Origin: Cornus controversa | Taxonomy: Eukaryota > Streptophyta > Magnoliopsida > Cornales > Cornaceae | DNA: 64,000 bases | NCBI GenBank assembly: GCA_026545225.1 | Contig: CM048845.1 | Location: forward strand, 77,268,033-77,332,032 | Reading direction: 5' to 3' | Shown: piece after piece, positions 61,901-64,000 of the stretch | Position numbering within the stretch: position 1 is the stretch's first letter | Layout: each line of letters begins with the position of its first letter | Notes under the pieces: model-generated | The model's input: the letters and a program-made list of their open reading frames with translations, nothing else | Database searches by the model: none | Told to the model about the DNA's origin: nothing | Translations under genes and position numbers: made by a program

Positions 61901-64000
61901 ATAAAGGAGCCTTGTTAGATATTGATACTTATTGGATGCTACCCTTCACGTTGTGAAGGAATCTAAACATACATTTTATAATTCGATACATAGCTAACAC
62001 TTCACACATGAAGATGTGTTTGACAAATTCTGAACTTCCTAATACATTCATATAAGATATATAAATGATTATAAAACAAAAATAGTAAGCATTATAAAAA
62101 TATCATCAATAACTAAAGCCATTTATAGAAACCGAATTGGAATATAATGAGAATTTTAGTTAGGGCAGGAAGGTTTGAGGAAGGAGATAAAATGTCATTG
62201 TATAACATACCATGTGAAAGAACCAAAGCGATTTAAGAAAAAAATGTGAGGCCTTTTCCTCTTGATTTTTCATCGGAACATAAAATTGAAACGAGATGAA
62301 CTTACCTTTAGATGATTTGGTTGTTTGTCTGCCTTACGAGAACACTCACAAGGCTTTTTCTTCAATTGTGAAGCATACTTGAAGACCAAAGTCCCTCATC
62401 TCTATGACGACCCTCTTTCTATGACTAACCTTGTGGGGAATCCCATATATCTCAATATCTTTTGTCCAATAAACAAAAATGTTCACACTTATCAAAACGG
62501 GAAAAAAAACAAAAATGTTCACATTCAGTCTTGTATTTTGTACATAAAAATTAAAACTTAACAATTTTCTGGAGATAAGAGGTAAGATGCAGTAACAATA
62601 GTTAGGGTAGAGATGGGGATCTTAGTGTTTCTTTGTGCTAGCTCTGCTTGGATATGGATATTTTGGTTCCCTATACCAATCCAATTAATTGCTGACTTGA
62701 CTGGGTCCCTTGGGATCAAAAAGAGACTTGGCCAAGACATGGCCAATACCCTAAGGACTCGAATGAGGCTCGGCTGAGTCTCATGTGATTCCAGTTCTCA
62801 CTGCTGTGTCGTGAGTTCCACAACAACTCAATCAAAACAGTGAGTTTCGGCCGATACGAAGAACTGTGGACCACAGTAATTCACTATAGGCCTTGTTGCT
62901 TGGACCATATATTTCAGGCTAGTGTTTGAACTTTGAAGTTCGTGGATGCTCCAACTGTTTATCAATGAAGAGCCGGAACTCTTTTCTTATGTTATTGGTC
63001 ATTAAGCTATTCGTCCTTTTTCATTGAAAAACCCTCAATGGAATTAGTTGGGAAGGGTTGCTTTTTTCTAGTGACTAATTGGGGGGACATGTTTTCATTT
63101 GGTCAGAATGCACATCAGATTGTTATGGGTGAGTTTTAGGAGCTGATTGGTCATTAATTTGAGGAATGTACGAATTATGGTACCATAAAGCTGAAGGTGG
63201 TTTTTTTTGCTTGGTCAGCTGCCCTCAGAAGGATTCTCACCTTAGACAATCTTAGGAGACAGATTGTGATGAACTGGTGTTGTATGTGCCAGAAGGCGGA
63301 GGAAATGGTGAACCACCTTCTTCTTCATTGCCAGTGGTGAGGGATGTTTGGTATATGTTTTTGACTATGTTTGGTATGTATTGGGTGTCCCCTGTACCAT
63401 GATGGACATGATTGAGGCTTAGAGATGGTGCACAGTGGGTTGCTGAGCCAGAGATGCTTGGAGGGCCACTCCCCTTAGTTTATGGTGGGGCTTGTGGCGC
63501 GAGAGAAATAGTAGATTCTTTGATGGAGAGGAGACTTCTATTTGGTCTCTCAAATACAATATCTTGAATTCTTTTTTCTTTTGGGTTAATGGGCAAAATT
63601 GTAAATCTGTGGGGCATTTTTTGGATTTTTTGGGTAGCTTGAAATCATAGTTATCTGTGTTCAGCGTCTTGTGTATTCTCTTGAGAGTACTCTCCTCTTG
63701 AGTGCATTTAATGACATCTTACTTATCAAAAATATATATATTTTTCCCCTTTCCAGTATGTTAATGTGAGCATATCGCTGTGCGGTAAGGTTGTGTATGT
63801 TAATTCGAATAGTTTTGTAATAGTTGTGGAGTGTGCCAAACTTGTGAAATGCCTTCCCATCTAAAAGTTTGCTGATTTTGCAGATTGTAGCAATAGTAAT
63901 GCTTTCTACCTACATTGGTGGACCAAAAATTTCCAGACTTGAAGAAGCATTTAACCGGAATTTACTGGGATCGTTTCTGCTGGTGAATGCGATATCCTAT
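23355..64000 (+). CDS. GWT1: GWT1/PIG-W GPI-anchor inositol acyltransferase (partial, 15 exons, 3' end outside)
   Basis: Exons: 23355-23404, 23530-23593, 23703-23748, 33902-34035, 34559-34626, 34807-34882, 34980-35069, 43107-43180, 50226-50313, 52831-52957, 53054-53158, 58383-58512, 58618-58669, 58801-58845 and 63884-64000 (cut by the window). Every junction is GT-AG and in frame: 1266 bases, 422 codons, no stop. Family signatures in order are [13 protein letters not shown] (18-30), [17 protein letters not shown] (157-173), MDIGVG (177-182), [21 protein letters not shown] (235-245), several hydrophobic helices and RNLLGSFLL near the cut. The family is a multi-pass ER membrane enzyme that acylates the inositol of glucosaminyl-phosphatidylinositol in GPI-anchor synthesis. 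Known members are roughly 460-500 residues, so only the C-terminal part is missing. Introns are 96-10,153 bases. The coding share of the visible 40.6 kb is about 3 percent. Transposons fill the large introns but no exon is hit. Confidence 0.95.
24850..25390 (+). mobile_element. RTE-type LINE fragment A (reverse transcriptase 3' half)
   Basis: Degenerate RT text on the plus strand: [14 protein letters not shown], then [29 protein letters not shown] with the catalytic FADD, and IPKCEHFHF. It matches the minus-strand copy at 26832-28395 motif for motif. Many stops and frameshifts. It sits just 5' of another plus-strand copy. Confidence 0.8.
25400..29030 (+). mobile_element. RTE-type LINE copy B, interrupted by copy C
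   Basis: The 5' portion (about 25400-25700) is the usual leader (ACAACCCGTCCAAGCCTAG). Then comes a decayed endonuclease ([42 protein letters not shown] linker near 26790). The linker resumes at 28396 as [16 protein letters not shown] and continues into the RT start ([17 protein letters not shown]), then [20 protein letters not shown] and [11 protein letters not shown]. The endonuclease QETK Glu is Gly here (QGTK) and many stops are present, so it is dead. The join across 26831/28396 shows a later insertion. Confidence 0.78.
26832..28395 (-). mobile_element. RTE-type LINE copy C, inserted in copy B
   Basis: Read on the minus strand from 28391: [19 protein letters not shown], then [70 protein letters not shown] and FADDNVLV (catalytic FADD intact). 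The C-terminal ends are [17 protein letters not shown] and [13 protein letters not shown]. Only a few stops break it (TAG at 28059-28061 where Trp is expected, TGA at 27570-27572, one near 27225), so it is younger than copies A and B. The 3' end has a (TTG)n tail, seen as CAACAACAA at 26832-26851, typical of plant RTE LINEs. The 5' half with the endonuclease is missing. Both flanks share AGGAGT, a possible short target duplication. Confidence 0.88.
29031..30337. other. Intron 3 spacer without recognised element
   Basis: No coding or repeat signature that I can support. Confidence 0.4.
31659..33583. mobile_element. hAT-like element (1.9 kb) inside the L1
   Basis: Left end CGTAGTTGTCAAAGGCGC and right end GAGCCTTTAACAACTATG are inverted repeats. 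Flanks are CCAACACG (31651-31658) and CCAACACC (33584-33591), an 8-bp duplication with one mismatch. Removing the element rejoins the L1 reading GCGVG to GLPLG. Internal DNA is CT-rich (TTCTTCTTCTCTC) and encodes no transposase. The open frames in it are low-complexity. The same family occurs at 36534-37430. Confidence 0.85.
32127..32687 (-). mobile_element. TRIM (terminal-repeat retrotransposon in miniature)
   Basis: Two direct repeats of 244 and 247 bases (32127-32370 and 32441-32687) share GGCCAAAGC, TTGCTCTTGGGTTTTACCCC, CCTCATACCATTTGGAGACA and GATGTGGGATTGAG. On the minus strand each begins TGTAGTGACCC and ends in TACA or TTACA, i.e. TG...CA. The 70-base interior has, two bases after the 5' LTR, TGGTATTAGAGCC, a primer-binding site for initiator tRNA-Met (consensus TGGTATCAGAGCC, one change). 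Just before the 3' LTR is the polypurine tract CTAGGGGGGTGGA. No coding capacity. Flanks TCTCT and TCACT could be a 5-bp target duplication with one mismatch. Confidence 0.85.
33902..35069 (+). CDS. GWT1: GWT1 exons 4-7
   Basis: Exon 4 (33902-34035) encodes [13 protein letters not shown] and a membrane helix ending PFLLCIT. Exon 5 (34559-34626) encodes [18 protein letters not shown]. Exon 6 (34807-34882) encodes a loop ending SKYRVAV. Exon 7 (34980-35069) encodes [20 protein letters not shown] and [10 protein letters not shown], the most diagnostic GWT1 motif. Phases fit exactly across the 10.2-kb intron 3. Confidence 0.95.
34330..34431. repeat. Tandem duplication, period 51 bases
   Basis: ATATAATTATATAATAATGG through TTGATGTCT occurs at 34330 and 34381, within GWT1 intron 4. 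Confidence 0.85.
35070..36533. other. Intron 7, left part, nothing recognised
   Basis: AT-rich intronic DNA with no supportable gene or element. Confidence 0.45.
36534..37430. mobile_element. hAT-like element (0.9 kb), same family as 31659-33583
   Basis: Ends CAGTGTTGTTAAAGTCGC and GCCTTTGATAACACTG. The flanking GGTGGTAA at 36526-36533 and 37431-37438 is an exact 8-bp target duplication. The right 90 bases (TCAGGCTCACGCCTCACCTT, CCTTAGTGGGCC) parallel the right end of the intron 3 copy. The interior is CT/T-rich with a (CT)n run at 36893-36922. Confidence 0.9.
37431..39658. other. Intron 7, middle part, nothing recognised
   Basis: No coding or transposon signature that I can support in this 2.2-kb stretch. 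Confidence 0.4.
39659..40230. mobile_element. hAT-like element (0.57 kb)
   Basis: Ends CTAGGAAGCACGGACAC and GTATCGGTGCTTCTTAG are inverted repeats. ATGAGCAA flanks it exactly at 39651-39658 and 40231-40238. Subterminal DNA is packed with GACACGTGTCC and GTGTCGGACAC palindromic motifs, plausible transposase-binding arrays. No coding capacity. A diverged relative may lie at 54696-55362. Confidence 0.92.
40231..40697. other. Intron 7 spacer, nothing recognised
   Basis: Plain intronic DNA. Confidence 0.4.
40698..40769. repeat. Perfect 36-base tandem duplication
   Basis: TATCCTGTCAACGAATCCAA through ATATGCC occurs at 40698-40733 and 40734-40769 without differences. It falls in an antisense open frame of no known function. 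Confidence 0.92.
40770..43106. other. Intron 7, right part
   Basis: No gene. An 18-base G run lies at 41376-41393. The rest is AT-rich intronic DNA running to the exon 8 acceptor. Confidence 0.45.
41376..41393. repeat. Poly-G tract (18 bases)
   Basis: Eighteen uninterrupted G following a T run. Exact length may be affected by sequencing or assembly. Confidence 0.85.
43107..43180 (+). CDS. GWT1: GWT1 exon 8
   Basis: [20 protein letters not shown] then GIST, directly continuing the [10 protein letters not shown] motif of exon 7 as in other family members. It is isolated between introns of 8.0 and 7.0 kb. Acceptor TATTAG, donor GTGAGT. Confidence 0.95.
43516..45321. mobile_element. hAT-like element (1.8 kb) carrying an L1 insertion
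   Basis: Ends CAGGGGCGGAGACC and GGCTTCACCCCTG are inverted repeats of the common plant CAGGGGCGGAGCC type. Flanks TTGAGGCC at 43508-43515 and 45322-45329 are an exact 8-bp target duplication. About half its length is an L1 fragment (43740-44580), so the element itself is short and non-autonomous. Confidence 0.9.
43740..44580 (+). mobile_element. L1-type LINE 3' fragment inside the hAT-like element
   Basis: Plus-strand translation gives [69 protein letters not shown], then zf-[23 protein letters not shown] and [15 protein letters not shown]. Stops interrupt it at several points. It ends CTTTAATGATATTTGTCC and a poly(A) run at about 44572-44580. 5'-truncated. It corresponds to the part of the intron 3 L1 nearest its 3' end. 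Confidence 0.9.
45410..45560. repeat. Fragment related to the Tourist-like element at 60946
   Basis: TTCTCATTCTATTGTTTGGT and ATAGAATGATGTAGGAATGG match the left subterminal region of the 60946-61784 element. No complete ends. Confidence 0.5.
45676..46215. mobile_element. MULE-like element candidate
   Basis: Left end TAAGGGTAAATTACACTAAC and right end AAGTTACTTTCACCCTTA are imperfect inverted repeats. Between them is a pyrimidine-rich, coding-like block (CTCCTCCCACCACTGCCACA) and a (TG)n run at 46112-46140. No target duplication could be seen, so boundaries are tentative. Confidence 0.45.
46112..46140. repeat. (TG)n microsatellite
   Basis: Uninterrupted TG dinucleotides. Confidence 0.9.
46216..46890. 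other. Intron 8 spacer, nothing recognised
   Basis: No gene or element that I can support. Confidence 0.4.
46891..46961. repeat. Compound (AT)n-(AG)n microsatellite
   Basis: About 24 bases of AT followed by TATATA and about 40 bases of AG. Confidence 0.92.
46962..47635. other. G-rich patch followed by AT-rich DNA
   Basis: At 46962-47260 open frames exist on both strands, but the products look compositional and match nothing I know. From 47270 the DNA is almost purely A/T. Confidence 0.4.
47636..48358 (+). mobile_element. RTE-type LINE 3' end, copy D
   Basis: Plus-strand text: [67 protein letters not shown], then after a poly-G slip [40 protein letters not shown] and [11 protein letters not shown]. 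It ends ATGGGATAAAGGCAAGGATG. This is the C-terminal part of the protein also seen on the minus strand at 26868-27515, but from a different subfamily. Stops and a frameshift at about 47990-48005 (G run) inactivate it. Confidence 0.88.
48359..49040. other. Extremely AT-rich stretch
   Basis: Mostly TATA/ATTA sequence, continuing the AT-rich DNA left of LINE copy D, so copy D appears to have landed in an AT-rich block. Confidence 0.6.
49041..49245. repeat. Relic related to the Tourist-like family
   Basis: TTAAGGGCATTTTTGCC on the left, then AATGAGCATTCCTACTTTG, ATATTCCATTCCATCGTGCC and AAATGCATTCC. It shares the ATTCCATTCC and GGAATG vocabulary of the 60946 element, but ends are degenerate. Confidence 0.4.
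49290..49390 (-). mobile_element. SINE-like fragment
   Basis: The minus strand contains GGTCCAAGGTTCAAGCCTCA (box B-like GGTTCAAGCC) preceded by GCAGCGGAATAAAGGCCCTG. A T-rich run on the plus strand near 49268 fits an A-rich tail. No target duplication identified. Confidence 0.4.
49475..49546 (-). tRNA. Mitochondrial-type tRNA-Glu(UUC) relic
   Basis: On the minus strand, 72 bases from GTTCCTTTCATCC to GTAAGGGATA fit a cloverleaf. The acceptor is GTTCCTT with AAGGGAT (two G:U pairs) and discriminator A. D stem ATCC/GGAT is intact. Anticodon TTC is at positions 34-36 (plus 49511-49513) in TTTTCAT. T stem ACGGG/CCCGT with TTCAATT loop is intact. The anticodon stem TCATC/GTCGA has two mismatches. 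It resembles the plant mitochondrial trnE(UUC) with several C-to-T and G-to-A changes, and not the cytosolic tRNA-Glu. It lies inside GWT1 intron 8, so it is most likely a NUMT-derived pseudo-tRNA. Confidence 0.7.
49547..50225. other. Intron 8, right end
   Basis: The first 200 bases (CTCAGCTCCGAGAATAGAAG) may be mitochondrial flanking sequence carried with the tRNA relic. The rest is ordinary intronic DNA up to the exon 9 acceptor. Confidence 0.35.
50226..50313 (+). CDS. GWT1: GWT1 exon 9
   Basis: Completes an ATG split across intron 8, then [20 protein letters not shown] and VTTKSVDYQ. The STSPL and FLGF residues match the family. Acceptor CCTTCAG, donor GTAGAA. Confidence 0.93.
50574..50684. 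repeat. Tandem duplication, period about 55 bases
   Basis: TCATTTATGACCTGTTTAA and CATTATGATCTATTT recur at 50574 and 50629 in GWT1 intron 9. Confidence 0.8.
50685..51579. other. Intron 9 spacer
   Basis: No recognised gene. A frame at 51194-51535 has repeated Gln/Ser/Thr-Asn-Gln text ([16 protein letters not shown]) from an imperfect ATCAACAAA repeat and looks non-coding. Confidence 0.4.
51580..51812. repeat. Right end of a hAT-like relic
   Basis: GGTCAAATCGGGTTAAACGG and a right terminus AATATTGTCACCCCTA, in the style of plant hAT ends. The left terminus was not found. Confidence 0.35.
51990..52145. repeat. Dispersed-repeat-like segment
   Basis: GAGTGTCCCCACCCACTATG, AGGTTTAATGCCTCCCAGGA and AAAACTTGAGACCTCTG form a pattern I recognise as a widespread plant interspersed repeat. 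The class is not certain. Confidence 0.3.
52398..52528 (+). mobile_element. tRNA-derived SINE with 14-bp target duplication
   Basis: Pol III box A TGGCCTAGGTGG (52411-52422) and box B GGTTCAAGCC (52459-52468) are spaced as in a tRNA-like head, followed by a short unrelated part and an A-rich tail. GAGAAGTAATAGAT flanks it exactly at 52384-52397 and 52529-52542, the target duplication expected from LINE-assisted retroposition. It lies in GWT1 intron 9, about 290 bases before exon 10. Confidence 0.92.
52831..53158 (+). CDS. GWT1: GWT1 exons 10-11
   Basis: Exon 10 (52831-52957) begins [17 protein letters not shown], a near-invariant GWT1 segment. Exon 11 (53054-53158) encodes [20 protein letters not shown], then [15 protein letters not shown]. 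Introns 10 (96 bases) and 11 (5.2 kb) contrast strongly in size. Confidence 0.95.
53159..54695. other. Intron 11, left part, nothing recognised
   Basis: AT-rich intronic DNA. The GC-richer patch near 54040-54340 has short open frames on both strands but no recognisable product. Confidence 0.4.
54696..55362. mobile_element. Diverged relative of the 39659 hAT-like element
   Basis: Starts CTAGAAGCGCGAATAC and ends CATATCATGATTCTTAG, echoing CTAGGAAGCACGGACAC and GTGCTTCTTAG. Internal GACATGTGTCC and GCCGTGTCTGCATTG mirror the other copy's motifs. Flanks show no target duplication, so it is old or misbounded. Confidence 0.5.
55363..57870. other. Intron 11, middle part, nothing recognised
   Basis: No gene, RNA or complete element that I can support in this 2.5-kb stretch. 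Confidence 0.4.
57871..58310. repeat. GGTTCGGTT-rich hAT-like relic next to exon 12
   Basis: Begins CATAGGGGTGTTCATTTTAT and is rich in AACCGAACCG and GGTTCGGTT motifs like the element at 19287. No right terminal repeat seen. It ends less than 100 bases before the exon 12 acceptor. Confidence 0.45.
58383..58845 (+). CDS. GWT1: GWT1 exons 12-14
   Basis: Exon 12 (58383-58512) encodes [18 protein letters not shown] and a helix ending WIITLSFW. Exon 13 (58618-58669) encodes [17 protein letters not shown]. Exon 14 (58801-58845) encodes [15 protein letters not shown]. The Arg-rich RVSRRMCN turn and following helix match family layout. Introns 12 and 13 are 105 and 131 bases. Confidence 0.94.
58846..59533. 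other. Intron 14, left part, nothing recognised
   Basis: Plain intronic DNA. Confidence 0.4.
59534..59691. repeat. Direct repeat of 45 bases, 113 bases apart
   Basis: AGACCTGCTCCTTATGGTCA through CTACTCTAAAA occurs at 59534-59578 and 59647-59691. Confidence 0.88.
59874..60000 (+). mobile_element. SINE-like element
   Basis: Box A-like TGGTTCAATGG (59882-59892), box B-like GAGTTTAAGCC and the downstream GCCACTTTGTGAAATATCAA and GGTTAGGTCTG give the layout of a plant tRNA-derived SINE (Au-like). Box B is degenerate and flanking duplications were not found. Confidence 0.5.
60001..60945. other. Intron 14 spacer, nothing recognised
   Basis: No gene or complete element supported. Confidence 0.4.
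60946..61784. mobile_element. Tourist/Harbinger-like element (0.84 kb)
   Basis: Left end GGGCTAGTTTGGTACACAGG and right end CCTGCATACCAAACTTGCCC are long inverted repeats. TTA flanks both ends (60943-60945 and 61785-61787), the 3-bp target duplication of the PIF/Harbinger superfamily. Arms are rich in GGAATGGAATGG and CCATTCCATTCC, and the centre holds TATATA and GAGAGAGA runs. No transposase. Confidence 0.88.
61788..63179. other. Intron 14 spacer, nothing recognised
   Basis: No gene or complete element supported. Confidence 0.4.
63180..63745 (+). mobile_element. L1-type LINE 3' fragment
   Basis: [19 protein letters not shown] then [20 protein letters not shown] (zf-RVT Cys/His region), followed by stops, then a [18 protein letters not shown] stretch and the 3' end GAGTGCATTTAATGACATCT with ATCAAAAATATATA tail. 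It is the same part of L1 as at 43990-44580. It ends 140 bases before exon 15. Confidence 0.85.
63884..64000 (+). CDS. GWT1: GWT1 exon 15 (cut by window end)
   Basis: Acceptor TTTTGCAG, then [20 protein letters not shown] and [19 protein letters not shown] up to the last base. The NRNLL motif is family-typical and near the C terminus. The stop codon lies outside. Confidence 0.93.
   Translation, partial: MVAIVMLSTYIGGPKISRLEEAFNRNLLGSFLLVNAISY

Overview
The window is nuclear DNA from a flowering plant, most likely a eudicot. It is AT-rich, has spliced genes with GT-AG introns, plant-type gene families (an ATL RING-H2 ligase and a plant three-finger CCCH protein) and a dense load of plant transposons. 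The species cannot be read from the sequence. No bacterial-style operon, CRISPR array or phage is present, and I do not see a new biological system. The most notable feature is one conserved gene stretched over more than 40 kb by introns full of nested transposons.

Layout. 1-1.9 kb: truncated Ty1/copia element. 2.87-6.16 kb: two-exon CCCH zinc-finger gene (+). 8.41-9.25 kb: intronless ATL-type RING-H2 gene (+) with a small upstream ORF. 9.3-18.1 kb: gene-free, very AT-rich block with Helitron-like ends, internal duplications and a decayed RPA70-like fragment. 19.3-22.8 kb: two hAT-like elements on either side of an organelle-like (probably mitochondrial) block. 23.36 kb to the window end: a GWT1/PIG-W GPI-anchor inositol acyltransferase gene (+). 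Fifteen exons could be joined by hand. All 14 junctions keep the frame, giving 422 codons before the window cuts exon 15.

The GWT1 introns hold most of the remaining content. Intron 3 (10.2 kb) has RTE LINEs nested in opposite orientation, then an L1 split by a hAT-like element that itself contains a miniature LTR retrotransposon (TRIM). Intron 7 (8.0 kb) has two hAT-like elements with exact 8-bp target duplications. Intron 8 (7.0 kb) has a hAT-like element carrying an L1, an RTE 3' end and a mitochondrial-type tRNA-Glu relic. Intron 9 has a tRNA-derived SINE with a 14-bp target duplication. Intron 14 has a Tourist/Harbinger-like element with a TTA duplication and another L1 3' end.

The three host genes belong to unrelated processes (RNA binding, ubiquitin ligation, GPI-anchor synthesis). 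They lie on the same strand but nothing suggests they act together. Exon boundaries were placed by reading frame, GT/AG sites and family resemblance; no transcript evidence was available.
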